Assembly (NCBI RefSeq): GCF_043290135.1
Contig: NC_134701.1
Span: 201,877,101-201,941,100 of the forward strand
Source: Rhipicephalus microplus
Taxonomy: Eukaryota > Arthropoda > Arachnida > Ixodida > Ixodidae
DNA length: 64,000 nucleotides
Direction of reading: 5' to 3'
A program made the translations under genes and the position numbers. A model generated the notes under the pieces. The model was not told where the DNA came from. It made no database searches and saw only the letters and a list, made by a program, of their open reading frames with translations. Below, in pieces: positions 19,751 through 34,589 of this stretch. How positions within the stretch are numbered: position 1 is the stretch's first letter; every line of letters begins with the position of its first letter.

Positions 19751-20510
19751 TTTATCGTGATAGCAATTATATTAACAATTTCGGCTGAATTTCGCCGCTG
19801 GCATCAGCGTCGTCGTCCCCGTCACTGGCCGTATATGTATACGTATCTATATATATGAAAATGCAAGAAAGAAAAACATTCCAGAAAAAAAAAACATTTG
19901 GAGGCCGTAATTGAACGTGGGACATTTGCACCGTCAGTGCGAAACGTTAACCACAGAACCAATGAGGAGCACGTCCCGCAACGTTCAAGTGGCAAGCTAT
20001 ATATATCTACCACTTACCGCTGGTGACGGGCATCTGGGGGAAGCCATTGTGTTTTCTGCATTACCAGCAAGATTGCGCAATGAGCGTGCGTGGCCACACC
20101 ACCACGACGCGGTGGCGCGCACTCTCATTTCTCACGGGTACTTTGCCCCGTGAAAAGGAGGCCGGTGCACCCTCACTCACGCGCCCTTATTTCGCGGTGG
20201 GGGGGGGGGGGATCGTACGTTTTTAATGGCTTCGGACTTTCACCAGAGTGATTCTGTTGTATCTATCGAGCGCAAAAAGGTCACTGCAATTGCTGTAAAG
20301 TTTTTGTTTGCAAAAATAGCGTGCTTTTCAGACACATCAAAACAAGAACTGAGACGCTATTTCGCGTTCATCTGTATTTGTAAGTGCGTTTCGTGCGTCA
20401 TTTTTGCGTAAGAAACGAGGGGAACGTTCGATCTGCTTGCCATTCTGCATGTGACCTTTCAGTTTGTTGATAACGCATTTATTGCTTCACCTTTGCGGCG
20501 AAGCCGTGCC
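19751..20510 (+). repeat. dispersed composite repeat, family B copy 1
   Basis: This ~750-bp sequence is related along its length to 45,394-46,131. Shared blocks include gatagcaattatat, ccgtatatgtatac, aagctatatatatctaccac, a near match to agtgattctgttgta, gtgcgtcat, cgatctgcttgccattctgc and the end attgcttc. A minus-strand tRNA-like segment lies near 19,900-19,972. A G-run of about 12 sits at 20,199-20,210. No open frame is conserved. Confidence 0.65.
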
Positions 20511-20845
20511 TTTTTTCTATGTATCATTCATTCTGGTCATTTACATTTTTTTTCTTCATCTCTATCTGTCTCTACACTTCTTTTTTTTCTTGTTCTCTCT
20601 TTCGCTAACAATCATTTCTTTCTATCTGTTTTTGCCTGCAGTAATTTCTTTTGTTTTATTGCTTTCGTTCTCCCTACTTCTCTCTGTTTTTTTGCTCCTT
20701 TGCTGCCTCTATATATATTTCTGCTTTGTTACCATTTTTTTCTGTGTTTGTCTCTGTCTGAAATTTGTTTTCTATTTTTTACTTTTTTCTTTTTATTTTT
20801 TTTCGTGGTTTTTCTTTGTCTTTATCTCCTTTTGTTTAGTCGCTC
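20511..20845. repeat. T-rich low-complexity stretch
   Basis: Strongly pyrimidine (T/C) biased sequence. It yields long artefactual frames of Phe/Leu/Ser/Cys. No gene. Confidence 0.7.
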
Positions 20846-21149
20846 CTAAACTCGTCCACTATATTTTATCTGACGCCAGGAACGTCACATAACATGTTCT
20901 GGGAGTGAAACATGAGATGTAGAAAACTATGAAGAGAGCGCAAGCCATTTCATGATGTTTCAATCTGCATGGCACAACTAAGAACTTAAAATCTCAGGTG
21001 TAAAAGAGAAAGACAGATATAATGAGCACGCACACGAAGCTATGGTCATGGCAGCCTGCAACCACATTTGCAAGTATGTTCTCAATGAAAACTTGAGATG
21101 TGGTTTCCTTGCCTACACCCACAATGACTTCACTATTCAGGACCACATT

Positions 21150-21300
21150 CTAAAATAATTGCTGTCGACTTGAGTATGTGGCGAGATCATTTAAAACGAT
21201 TGAGAGTGATCGTCTTGGCACATTGTAGTGAGGAAAGTTGCAGACTATGTGTTGTAATATGTCCTCCCTTCTACAACTGTGGCAAGCAATGTGTTTCAGC
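21150..21300 (-). pseudogene. possible LINE C-terminal fragment
   Basis: A minus-strand frame contains CHSCRREDILQHIVCNFPHY followed by NVPRRSLSIVL. This has the Cys/His pattern (C-C...HxxC...P.Y...R..L) often seen at the C-terminus of non-LTR retrotransposon ORF2. It is short and without neighbouring RT. Confidence 0.35.
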
Positions 21301-21794
21301 CATTCTAACGCAAAAGAAAAATGATACTCGAGTGTCCGACGGAATCTCGTCGGGTCGAGGGCAAACAAAAGGGAATAAAACAAAAAGCTTCCTGTCATTG
21401 CGAACTAGGCTCCTGTGTAGGGAGCCAAAGCGCCATTTATAGGTTGTGTGCATTTTACTTAAGTCGGGGTTTTATTACAAAAGAATGAAAATGACTTCGA
21501 GAAAGCCACTCTTAACCGTAAGTAACGAAACATATTTGCTTATTTTTGTTGTAGTCTATTAGTCACGCTAAAGCGAAGCATAGGCTTGAAGTTGGGGGGT
21601 GTTACATGCCAAGCGAATCTTTTGTGTGATCACTCCTTGTTGGCCAGCAGCATCAGTATTCGAATGGCACATTGTCTTTAACGTTTCGCCTTCAAAGCTG
21701 ATTCAGGAGAATTTTCGGTGCGCTGATTGTCTATCATACCGCAGTGACATGGCAGCCACTGAATTGTCTCCTAGTGTCCTTTCGCCACTGAGGT

Positions 21795-22478
21795 CTAGAG
21801 GAAATGCACAATCTGGAAAGCCATTGTTTCGGTGATCCATGTGGCAGGCTTGATAGCAAAGATTGTAGAGATACTTTCGAATCGCTTAATATTGACAATT
21901 GATGGAGCTGGTAATGATGAACAATCTGAAGTGCAGCGTGAAGGACCACGAGTTTCACAGTAATCAATGTCGTTTGAAGAAAATAAAATTGGGGAAACTG
22001 GGGAAAAGCTCTCGCCGGGACACCCACTGCTCCAAAGTGTTGTTAAGTCATCAATATAAACAAGCACGTGATCTCCATTTCTCTCGTACAAGATAACTAC
22101 AGACACCTGTTTCAGCACAAATACTTTTTTCCGATTGAGGGTGTACAAAAGTGCATTGCAGGATGAAAGAAGCACCAAAAGGAAATAGCTCAGGGTGGGA
22201 TGAGGTAAACTGCTACAGAAATTTGAAAATTGTGAATAATATATCTTTATTTCGCTCTGTGCCATTAAATAACAATGCAGAATTCTACATCGAGTACAAG
22301 GTATGTGCTGCATAAATATGACTATGTTAACACAGTTCCAAAGGGTGTTTAAAATAGGAATAAAAGTTGCACAAGATGTCTCATTTTGCCCCAGCCTGCA
22401 GGGCAAAACAAGACAGCGAAAAAGTTTCATTCCTTCAGATTTTGCTAAGTACCTGAAATGCTCTCCGTGGGCCCTCAC
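21795..22478 (-). pseudogene. possible Ty1/copia reverse-transcriptase fossil
   Basis: A 227-codon minus-strand frame contains ILYERNGDHVLVYIDDLTTL near 22,095-22,040. It matches by eye the catalytic palm motif of copia-type RT (…vyxDDl preceded by a short charged turn). Flanking regions are not recognisably RT, and the rest of pol is absent. The motif is only one line of evidence. Confidence 0.35.
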
Positions 22479-24640
22479 GCTGTCTTCACGAGTGCACTCC
22501 TTGTACTCGACATAATGAATACAGACATATTGTTATTTCTGGGTACCGTTCTGTATTATTATTTTATTTTTTACTGCAGAACTTTGTGATATGGAGTAGC
22601 CGAGGCAATAGGCACCTCAACCTCTCCCCTGCAAAACAGTTAAAACAGAACAGAACAGAATACCGACATAATCTGGCGCCGTGTTGCTCCAAACCTACTA
22701 GCAGATCAAGCTCCTGCTGTCTCTTTCAAGCTTATGCTGTCTTTTCTTGAACGTCTACACATCATTAGAATATTCAATGATTGGACGCTCGATACGTTGC
22801 TACGCATCTTCTTCGCCTCTTTTGCCGTTTTGATGCAGAACTGCGCAGACATTTGATGGTTTTCAACTTTACAAGCCTGGCTTTGTGAGGCGATGAATTT
22901 CGGGTTTTCTTCGCTTGTTACTTCTCAAATTGCCATAGAAAAAAATTCTTATTAAAACTCGATTACAAGACGTGCTTGTGAACAGCTTGACTTGGAGATT
23001 CTTTCAATACTTTTTTCATGCACTTCATAACAGCATTCTTGACAACCTCGATGTGGCTCGAGTGAAGCGAGTGCTGTCCTCAACAGCTATCAGTGTTTTT
23101 ATGTAATTTTTCACCCATGAAGCTCTGTATAATATTTATTTGTACGTTTTAATTCTTGTAAACAAAAAAATTATGTTACCTACTTTATATGAGCGAATGG
23201 TTCACCTAATGAGGCACCATATAAGGAATTTTAATGCCTTTTTGTCGAGTTTAGCACCTCCCACATGCCCAAATTAGAAAAAAGTCTGCTTTGGCACCAT
23301 TACCCAAATAAAACAAACTTTTGTGATATGTAGCTTGTTGTATAAAGTGACAAAATAAATACGTAAGTTGTACTGACGTCAGAAATGCTTCATGCACGGA
23401 TCTGAAAATTGGAATTTCACCTTTTTTGTACTGGTCACGAACACACCGACACACACCGTGTAATTTTTGCTACGCAAATGCTGTGAGCAATGGCACCCTT
23501 TTACACTTAAAAGTGTAGACATTTACCAGAACCTATCGCTGAAACAGAGAAATAAAGAAAGGTATCTTTTGTATTAGCTATGGTATTCGGCAAAGTCAAA
23601 ATATTGAGTTTTGCCCCGTGTCTCATTTTACCCCACCTTACCAGAGATTTGGGGATGAAGCCTGTAAGAAGGGTGGTGTAATGTGTTGTGATTGTTACAA
23701 TATAAGATTTTTGTATTCTTTCCGAAGGCAGTGTTTAAGGAGCTTCGAAGAGCAGGTTGCTTCGCTGCTTGTATCCTGCATGTGTGGTCAACCAAATTTG
23801 CGAGATTGTCTCTAAATAGGCAACCGTATGCTGAAAAATATAAAACTATTACTGCGTTCTTGTCAGCAAGAAGTTAACAAGAAGCAGACAATTAAAAGAA
23901 AATATATTTATTTGCGCACAGATAGTACAGGAATTTCCAAACTAAGATGTCAGTCATGAATCTTAAAAGAAACAGGCAAATTGCAATAAGTTCCTCTTAC
24001 TAAGTGCGCCAAACATTCGATACCAATCGAAGTTTCTACGCAGGTGAGAACCTGCGTAATTTTTCGCAGGACGCGTTTGAAAATCTAACATTGCGTGTTT
24101 ATGTTGCTGAGCTGAGGAACACGTTAAAGGTCTTAAGATTACTATATGTGTTCAGAAAGAACAGAAAACTAGAAAAAGTACTTGTTTAGACGCATACAAT
24201 TACCATTAAAACGGCATGTTTTTCTTTGGCAGTGAAGTTTAAGAGTTGTGATTGTGATGCTAAAAAATTATTCTGCTTCAGCGTATACGCATATTTTTAT
24301 AATAGTGAATCAAGCTAAGTTAAAAGTATGGTTTTGTCATGGATAAGTACCTGCTTCATGTAAAAAAAACTGATAAAGGAGATATAAAGGTTAGATGCCG
24401 GTCCAACTAATGGAAACAGCTGCATACTACCTCTTTCAGCTTTGCCGACATTCAGCATGATGGTCACCTATTTATGTTCACTCTGAATTGTGTGCTTGCA
24501 AAATCAATCGATCTACGTACGTTCGCGCTGTGCGTATCATTAAGTTGTTATGAATTCATTTGCCGTGTAGGTCTGAGCAACATCTATTCAGATGAAGAGA
24601 GCGACCAAAAATGAAACGCGTAATCACATAAATTTCAAGC
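22479..24640. other. AT-rich, no gene seen
   Basis: Scattered short frames only. No motif, tRNA or repeat end was recognised. Confidence 0.45.
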
Positions 24641-25330
24641 TTCGCTTGCGATGCTGTCGGGGGCGGGGAGGGAGGTTGAAGCAGTGAAAGTGGCGACTGC
24701 GTAACTCACGTTAAAGACGCACGACTGGCTTCCCCCGAGAGTGCGTTTTTCCCAGATTCATTCGAGCTACCCCAAGCCGCGCGCCACCAAAGCTTGTCGC
24801 AAACTTTGAAGCGGCGCGGTGGCCTGAGCCAATGTGACCCGTGAAAAGGCTGGCGAAGAGAGAGAGAGAGAGAGAGATTAATGAAAGAGGAAGAGACAAA
24901 AAGGACGCTATTTTCTGCCTCCCGTCGCGGGGGCACGGCTCAGCGCCTTTAGGGATCGGGGAGGGGGAAGTAAAGATGATAGGAAGAAGAGAGGAAGGAA
25001 AGAAAAAGTGAATGTCATGGCAAGAGAACGTCTTGTCAGTACAGTCAGTAGTGCGAGTGAAAAGAGTCCGTCTATAAGGCGGCGAGGTCCGCGCAAGCAC
25101 AGAACTCGAGGAACAAAGGCTGGCGAAGCGTGAACAGACGCGCTCGGTAACGAAGTCTCTTTCCTGCCGCCTATCAATCTTCGTCGCTCCCTCCTCGCGG
25201 CTCCCTTCGCTACCCGTTCTTTAATCCCCGTGTTTTCCGGGTCTCTGCCCAACGCGGCGCCGTCGTCAACCCTTCGTGTCGTGGGAGAACTACCGAAGAA
25301 TGGCTAAGACCGGAAGCGTAAGGAAGCAGG
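24641..25330. other. GC- and CpG-rich segment
   Basis: Clearly richer in G+C and CpG than its surroundings, with a (GA)n run at 24,857-24,877. Overlapping frames exist on the minus strand but none has a recognisable motif. It may be a regulatory island or a decayed repeat. I cannot tell which. Confidence 0.35.
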
Positions 25331-26024
25331 GCGCTCAGATTCGATAAGAGAGGCATCTGCGCTCTATCAAGTTCTCTTTTACCATGCTCTTACCTCCTTC
25401 TTTTTGGGCATTACACTTGAACGGGCTCCTCTCCTTCGCGAACCATTCTGGTGACGTCAAGGTCTATTAAACCTTCCGAATGTCCTTTGTGTCTTCGTTA
25501 AGATACACTCCTTCTTTGCGACCTTTACAGTCTTTCCTCAATTTAGAAGCTTATGTCGGAACGTCGGTGCTAACGGCTGTATGAATGTGGAAGCGGACCG
25601 AGATATTACGTGGCCGCTTGAAATCGGATAAAATTTAATCTGATGAAACGGTTTTTGTGGATAGCGCATTCAACTTTTTGAGCACGCGAGCTTTGAGGCT
25701 GAATTATTCGCAGTACAGGATAGTGAACAACTTGCCCCATAATATGTGCCTCTGATGCCCATTTTCTATCTTTCTTTCAATTATTGGGTGCATCGATTGT
25801 GACCACGATGTCAAATAAATATAGTACCGGAGAGCACAAGCGTGCTCCAATTATGTGCATCGACTATCGGGAATGGTCCACGGGATGGCATTTTGCTGTC
25901 CCTCAGTTGAATACCAAGTACTCCAAATTGTTAACATTTTCTAAACACACTGGAGAAACTATTGAATGAGTTTATCAGGCCGCAGATTCATCAACCACGA
26001 GTTTTTATAAACCTTTATGCTATA
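25331..26024. other. no gene seen
   Basis: Nothing recognisable. Confidence 0.4.
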
Positions 26025-26175
26025 CGGCAAGGGGAAGGAAACAACCAAAGGGAGGAGGTAGAGAGGCTGACCAAAATGACATCCAGTTGGCTACCCTACA
26101 CTATGAGATAAGAGAAGACGAGAAGCATGAGAAGGAGGGAAGAGAAGGAGGGAAGAGAAGGAAAAGAAAAACCAG
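26025..26175 (-). repeat. family C repeat, inverted copy
   Basis: The plus strand reads 'agttggctaccctacact' followed by a purine-rich run, the reverse complement of the pyrimidine-rich 'gtagcaaaccgg' repeat at 14.3, 42.1, 52.3 and 54.4 kb. Confidence 0.5.
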
Positions 26176-29100
26176 GCAGATGGACAGTAAATTCACTGCA
26201 GCACGTTGTATTGTATCGCCAGACAGAGGCATTCACACATACTCACATACATACCCATACCGCAAACTAACACACGTAATACGGCGTTTTTCTCACTGTG
26301 CAGAGTCACTTTTTTGTCTTGGTTGAGTTTTATTGTAGCAGTATTTTTGCAGTAGGGTAGATAAGATATTCATTCCTTTATACTTGTCACAACTATATCG
26401 ACATGCAATTTCCTTATCAGCAGTATTGATCCCTTCCAACGGGGGAAATTGGTTTAAAAATGGTGAGGAGAATATCATTGCAAATGTTTCCAAGTTTACG
26501 AATTCAGTGTCTTCTTTGCGCAGCCACGAGTGAAAAAATAAAGCTATCTGTATGAAGGTGCCCTGTATAGGAGAGAAATAAGAACGAAAATGTGTGGATG
26601 CAACCTCGAGCCGGGATTATGTCTGCAAGTTTCGAAAATGGAATATGGATTTCGATTGGATTAGGTAAGCCGTACGATTGCTTTAGATCTTTTCATTTCT
26701 AGTCTTATCGTATTTCCAAATGCACAACCTTCAAGATAAGCGGCATGGAACGGAGTCTGGCTGCTATTAAAATCTTTGACGCCCAACAAGACGATCAGAT
26801 TATTATTGAGCTGCTATCTTGTTTTATTCTTCGAGAAAACTGCTTGAAGGCAGGTTTTATGGGCAGACTTGGCTTGTTTTTCTTATGCGCGTGTACGTTA
26901 CCTTTCCACTGGCACATTAAAAACAAGAGAGAACAAGAGAACAGCAGCACATGTTGCTAGCCTGAACTGGAGAAAGTGCACTGAAATGTAGAAAGGCAAG
27001 GAAGAAAACAATTAGAGAAAAAGTTGCTTTTGTACCTTTATTGAAAAGACACACACTCATAAAAATAAATTCTGATACTCGGTATAAACTCAAAGGAAGC
27101 GAAGAAATAAACGAAGGAATAAACTAAGAAATGAAGAATGTAGCGAATGTTTGAACGCTTATTGTGCGATTAGCTATCACGATGCGAGTTCCGCTTTTGT
27201 CGTCACGTCGTTGTTGGTCCAAGTCGTAAGAGACGAGTTTGGCCTCCCACGCTTCTAGGATGTCTTCGCTTTTCTGACTGACGTTTAAAGTATCTGGCAC
27301 AGTTGCGGTGAATTCATCAATTTAGCTAAAAAATATGCTTTCAAATAAAGTTTTGCTCAATCCGTAAGCATTCTTAAAAAAAAAAGATATAAAAAGTAAC
27401 GTGTTGGTTCAAAATTGTCCGCAGAGACAAAAAAGGACGCCAGAAAAAAAAAAAAACGTGTGACTTGTTGCGCAGTCGAACGTCCCCCCTGTGGTTGAAG
27501 CATTCCGTTTCGGAGAAGAGTACTCCCCCCCCCCCCCCCCACCATTGAAATATGCAAAAGCATACCATGTCATGCTACGTAAGCAAAGGCTGGCTTCTTC
27601 AACTGTTAATAAAAATATAAAAGAAAAAAAACTAGTATCAAAACCACTTTCTTTATTCGAATAAAAAAGAGCAAGATATGTCTCGTTGATGCCAAAGCAC
27701 AGATATGGGGAAGTCAAGCTTGCACTCTCTACACGTTTGACCAGCTTTAAAAGCTATTTTTGGCCCCTACTCAAGAGTACCTAAATAAAATAACAACAAA
27801 AAAGCACATAGAAATGAAACTGAAATATCTTTCGCGTGAACGCACGAGAAATATCACTCGTTGGAGAGCCTTCTTAAGGCCCATGTGAAAAAGGGGCCAC
27901 TACCTTGTGAGCCCGGTCTTGTCATCTTATGGGTAAGTATGGAACATGCGTATAAAATAAAAAAAAAAAACTCACCTCACTACAAGCCACCATTTCGGGT
28001 GCAAGTGTCGACTTAATGCGGCTTGAGCATCAAGAAGACGAAAAGCCGCATTGTGAATGATGCTCACCTAACATTCTTGAAAGTGACGTTCTCTTTATAG
28101 CACCACGGCCGCCCGCGTAAAGTCACCACACCGACAATTCGTGCTCCCAGCATATATTGCGGCACAACGCGTTCTTTTCGTGCCCACTCGTCTCCCCATA
28201 GTCTCCCCGCTACAAAGCAAACACCGCGAATTTCTCTCGACTTTTTGAATTTCTCTCGGCTTTTTATAGGTTCTGGTTGCCTCCTATGCACCATGGGTCG
28301 CTTCTATGTTGTTTACCTCGCGGTCGGATGCATTCTCTCCAAAACCTTTCTGACCGCTTTTAAATGTTTTCCCGTTTTTTGAAGGCGATCTTGTCACCTC
28401 ACCCAGAGGACTTTCGCTCACAATTCGTGACCCATTCCTCCACCTTCTCTTCTGTCCTTGCCAAATGACATTTTTTTCTTGCATCTCACCTTCGAAGTTT
28501 TGTTTATTCCACACTTCTCCCCCCCCCCCCCCCCTCCTTTTTTTATCTCGGTGCGCTTTGCTCTGACCTGCCCACGTCGTTCGCAGGTGGCCGACTTATG
28601 CGGATGGCTCTCGGCGGAATCGCATTAAAGCCCCGTGAAAGGGCTTTGCCGCTGTTTATTTTTTTTTTTTTGCAGGACAGCTGTTTTTTTTTTCTCCGGC
28701 TCTTCTTTCAGTCGAGTACTTTGTTGGCTAAGGTGCGAACTCCAGTTCTTCTTCTTTTACTCGTTCTCTACGTTCTTTAATCTACCCGGCGCTTCTCTGT
28801 TGTTGACCTTTCAAATTAAAGTCTCGTGTTAAAGGAAGCTGCTGACCGCGTCAACCACAGCGAACCATCGGCGTTAGTACAGCTGCACCGGACGTTCGTT
28901 AATTTGAGCACTGTACTTCTGTTTGAGAATCTCGGAGCGCGAAGTTTACGTAAAACCGCGTGAAAAGGGCGAGGACGAGCATTCTGTCGCACGAATCACC
29001 AGTGATTGTTATATATTTGCGTTTGTCATTGTATTTGCATTAAAGCCTGTAACATTTTTTTTTCACTTAGTATCATCACGAAATAAAATTCTTTGTATAG

Positions 29101-30549
29101 AGCTCACAATCTGTTTGGTTGTTAAGCGTAAAGCACAAAAGAAGCGACTCACTTGCTTTGTGGTGATCTGGACCTCTGTTGTACTACGATTACAGATGGT
29201 AAAACACTGAAACTAGGACATTGACGTTCCAAAACAGCACAGTGCGCTGTAAAAAACGCCTTATCTTAGGTACCTAATTTTATTTTGAGCCGCTGGCTGT
29301 TTTTACGTGCTTTTTTATATTTATCTTTACCATCAGAGTGCTATCAAGGTTGTTTATGCGGTCAGCCGAGGAACTGAACGTTTCAATTGGCCACGCGTAG
29401 CTTTTTATTTTATTATTTACTTTTCAATCAGTACTCTCAAGGGCTTTCACACAATATCCTTAGTTCAACATGTTGCAAACTGCACCTATATCTACTTGTA
29501 CTTCCACCGCACTTTCTTCACAAGAAGGCTTCAAAAAGACGCAGGCTTGAAAAAAATAAAACAGTAAAAATCATGCAGAAAAAAAAGCTAACTGCTGTTA
29601 CTTGATAGTGGCCCAGCATTCTTCAAGAGGAGGCAATGTCGTTGTAGAAGGAATGAAGAAAGCAAATCTGCACGACAAAAAATGCATAGAGAGAAACGCA
29701 TCTACTGCGCAGGGAGGCGTAGGGAATGCGTAGGGAAGCAGAGCGGTGATGTACCGCAGGAGTTAGGAGAATCGAAGCATCTACAAAGATCTTCTAGGAG
29801 TGGGCATAGAATCAGAATCGGCTCGTTCAACGTCGCAGGCGTAGAGGCTTTTGTAGATAACAGGTTCCGAGAATTTCGCCTCTCGACAGGTGTCCCTGGG
29901 AGCCGTTGGTTGTCAGATTTCGCTGTTCGAAGCAATGCAAGCATACACGCTCAACGATTTGATTTTAGCCGCCTGGTCGCTGCTCACCTCAAGCACAGTG
30001 AAAACAAAATAGCACTCGAAGGGACGCAACATAAATTTGCAGGTTTCATGGTTGCCAAAGGCATGCGCAAGAAAGAAAGATGACCACAAAAAAAATCATA
30101 AAAGAAAGTGACATGCGGAAAGAGTTGAGGTGGTCAGAATATCGAGAAGAAGGCTCTAGTATATTCCGCGACGTTGGGAGCATTCATGTTTAACTTGCTC
30201 GCGTGTCTCTTTGACATGTTAGCAGGCACGCAAGCGCACACCCACGCACACACACGTGCACACACACGCACGTGCGCACAGGTCACTTTATGTCATATAC
30301 ACATTTATTTATTTATTCATTTGGATACCTTAGGCGCATTACATAGGAAGGGATTATTAAGGAGTGAAATACCATCGCAATTTCAGGCATACAGAGATTG
30401 AAAAATTGGCAGATCTCACGCACAGTGATACGTACAATGATACAATGACACGTAAAATGATATGCGAAGCGCGAATGACAAATGTTGATATGTCACTCTA
30501 AAATCAGCACAACGTTTCGAGGTGGAGGTAATTGATGCCGTAAAAGACT
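26176..30549. other. AT-rich with homopolymer runs, no supported gene
   Basis: Contains C-runs near 27,527-27,540 and 28,518-28,536, T-runs near 28,659-28,690 and a CA-rich stretch at 30,230-30,285. A minus-strand frame at 29,702-29,944 is Ser/Thr/Pro-rich (LPGTPVERRNSRNLLSTK) and could be a terminal exon. I could not join it to any gene. Confidence 0.4.
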
Positions 30550-31942
30550 TCCGTGTCATCATTATTATGTTTGGATGTGTCGTTTACCTTCGTCGTCTAT
30601 TCACGTCACGTGATACCAAATTTAGTATATGTGGAGCTAGCGAAACGGCCGCGAGCACGCTATGAGCGTGTTGTGTTGGCATGTTCATACATGACACGCG
30701 TGTCAGAATTATCATGTTTGCCCCAGTCATATATTCCGTCATGCATTGACGTCAAATAACACCAAATTTGTTATATAACGGCCGCTAGCGCACTATGAAG
30801 GGCCCATTATGCTCCAATGTAGCGTTGACGCGCGCGCACACTGAGCACACCGACGCTACCTAAGCAAAACGCGAGCACTCTTTAGTCTGACGCCAGACGT
30901 GACCGGCGCGACCAGCGTCCGTCGGCGCGGCCCGACAACAACCGGCACGAAATGCGACATGCTGCATTTCGAGCCGGTGCGTCACCAAGACAAAGCTACA
31001 TCTCCCTCTTTTCGTGATAGAGGAACGCCGGATGTGCTGAAAGGCGCATGCGCCAAAGCAATACAGCGCGGCGGACGCCTGCTATTGTATGGCAGGACCG
31101 GTGCCTAGCGTAGTCACGCCGGCGTGCCGCGACGAAATGAACTTCGGCGAGCACGTGCACCGCGTCACGTCGAAGTGTATTGGCGCCTTGAGTGTTGCGG
31201 GTATCATTGTTCTTACATGACAGGCATCTCATGATTATCATGTTTGCACCGGTCACGTACCTTCGTCAATCATTAACGTCACGTAATACCAAATTTGGCA
31301 CATATGAAGCTAGCGAAACGGCCGCGAGCGCGTCTTGAGTGTGGCATGTAGTCATGTTGTTACATGACATGCATGTCATGGTTATCATGTTTTGATGTGT
31401 CATTTACCTATGTCGTCCGTTCGCGTCACGTAATACCGGGTTTGGTACATGTGAAACTAGCGAAACGGCCGCGAGCGCAGTATGAGAATAGCATGCAGTC
31501 ATGTTGTTACATGACACGCATCTCATGTTTATCCTGTTTGCACCAGTCACGTAACTTCGTCATCCATACACTTACCGTAATACCAAATTTGGTATATGTG
31601 ACGCTAGCGAAACGGCCACGAGCGCATCATAAGCGTGGCGTGTAGTCATGTTGTTACACGACCGCATGTCATGATTTTCATGTTAGGGTCTGTCGCCTGT
31701 GTTCGCCATGCAATAATGTCATATCATACCAGTTTTGCAACATGCCATTTGAATGCAACCACTGCAAGAGCTGCAGAACCAGGAAATGTAAATGATGATA
31801 ATCATGACATACATGCCGTGATTTACACATGTGATGTTATGACAAGTCAAATATGTTCTTCATACAGTCATGTTATGCCATACCAAGTTTGGTATTGATA
31901 CCACTATCGAAACGGCCATGAGAGCTAAAAGTCATAGGCGGC
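30550..31942 (+). repeat. degenerate tandem repeat, ~147-bp unit
   Basis: The anchor 'ctagcgaaacggccgcgagc' or a variant recurs near 30,640, 30,777 (partial), 31,313, 31,460, 31,606 and 31,908. Spacing is about 137-147 bp, or twice that. Each unit also carries a 'gttacatgacacgcatgtca'-like palindromic block and a 'cacgtaataccaaatttggt' block. A GC-rich segment (about 30,800-31,200) interrupts the array. The array ends in a (GATA)n tract. Confidence 0.65.
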
Positions 31943-31995
<53 letters not shown>

Positions 31996-32012
31996 TGATA
32001 GATAGATAGATA
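31943..32012 (+). repeat. (GATA)n microsatellite
   Basis: About 17 tetranucleotide units with one interruption, at the end of the 147-bp repeat array. Confidence 0.95.
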
Positions 32013-32930
32013 CGCTCTAAGTCGCTGAAGCTCGATAAGAAATGCTGCGCATTTAAAAATAAAACAAAGTTCTCTACTTCCTTTCCCCAGTTTAAGTATA
32101 TGTGAGAGCGGTGCTCTCAGCAGCGGGAGTAAGTACAGAGTTTATGCCGTCCATATCGAATTGAGTTCGAGTACGAGACGCGTACATGCTCAGAAGTCAG
32201 TCCACGACTCGCATGCCATCAAGAAAACCTCCGAGGATCGAAGAAGAAGTGGTTCTTGTCTCGGCGTAAGCTCTCGTGGTGAGCACTAAAAGATGGGGCC
32301 CACTCCTGCCGGGCCTTCTTTCCCCAATGCTCATTCTTCGTCTCGGCGACGGCCCGAGCTAGCGAGCACTGTACGGCAGCTCATTGCCGCAAGCGAACAC
32401 CGAAATGCGTCCGCCAGCTGGCCACGTACGTATCCGAGTGCGATACAAGGACGCCGGCTTCGACCGAACTGTCGGGCAAAGAGGAAACACCGGGTTCCTT
32501 TCTTTCGGGCGAACACCTCCCTGACGATGATCGGCAATCGTGTAGCTACGACAAAAGGAAAAACCGCGCAAATGATGCGGACGGAAAAGAATGTTAGCGT
32601 ATGCAGACAAAAAAAGTAAGTACGGCCGTTTCCGATGCAGTTACATTCCGGACACGAACGAATGGAACATATAGCGATCCTTTGGATGGGCAGGCTGGTG
32701 ATGTAGGAGAAGATGGGCAGGAACCGATAGTGGCAGTCCTAGCCTCTCCAGCCAGTGTTTGAGGGCCGCACAAGTCGAGTGCCGAGAATGCATTGGGGGG
32801 GGGGGGGAGGCGCACAGTCGGCATTACGCTCTGGCATTGTACGAGGGATGAGCTGCATCGACTTTGACGTAAATATAGCAGCTACAAGTACGAAACATAC
32901 GCACTTGTACAAAGACACGTGAGCTCACGC
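32013..32930. other. moderately GC-rich, no supported gene
   Basis: Frames of about 80-108 codons on both strands (32,293-32,619) lack recognisable motifs. A G-run lies at about 32,797-32,806. Confidence 0.35.
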
Positions 32931-32932
32931 TA

Positions 32933-33004
32933 TACATACATACATACATACATACATACATACATACATACATACATACATACATACATACATACATACA
33001 TACA
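32933..33004 (+). repeat. (TACA)n microsatellite
   Basis: About 18 units of a perfect tetranucleotide repeat. Confidence 0.95.
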
Positions 33005-34328
<1,324 letters not shown>

Positions 34329-34589
34329 ACGAAAAAAACGAGCCCTTAGGTATACACTTCTTTAACTTATTCATTAACGAGGGTCTCGTACTGGCAGACT
34401 TGGTGCCTTAGGTTGTATACGAGAAACTATTGGTCAGCTGCCAGCTGGTAATACGTTCACGTGCTACGTGACGCCACACAGGCTCATATAAGAGTGTGCC
34501 ACACTCACCGCCTCGGCTACAGATGGCGTTGACTGACACTCCGACGTTTAAATTCACATATATACCCCCAAAAAGTGGCTGGGAGGATA

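Noticed and set aside
20451..20892. Two 130-140-codon Phe/Leu-rich plus frames that look like membrane proteins
   Set aside because: Low-complexity T-rich DNA gives such frames by chance; no domain or splice structure.
29702..29944. Ser/Thr/Pro-rich minus-strand frame as a terminal Dscam exon
   Set aside because: Its best acceptor needs an incoming phase 1, but the last Dscam exon exits in phase 2; no intermediate exon found.
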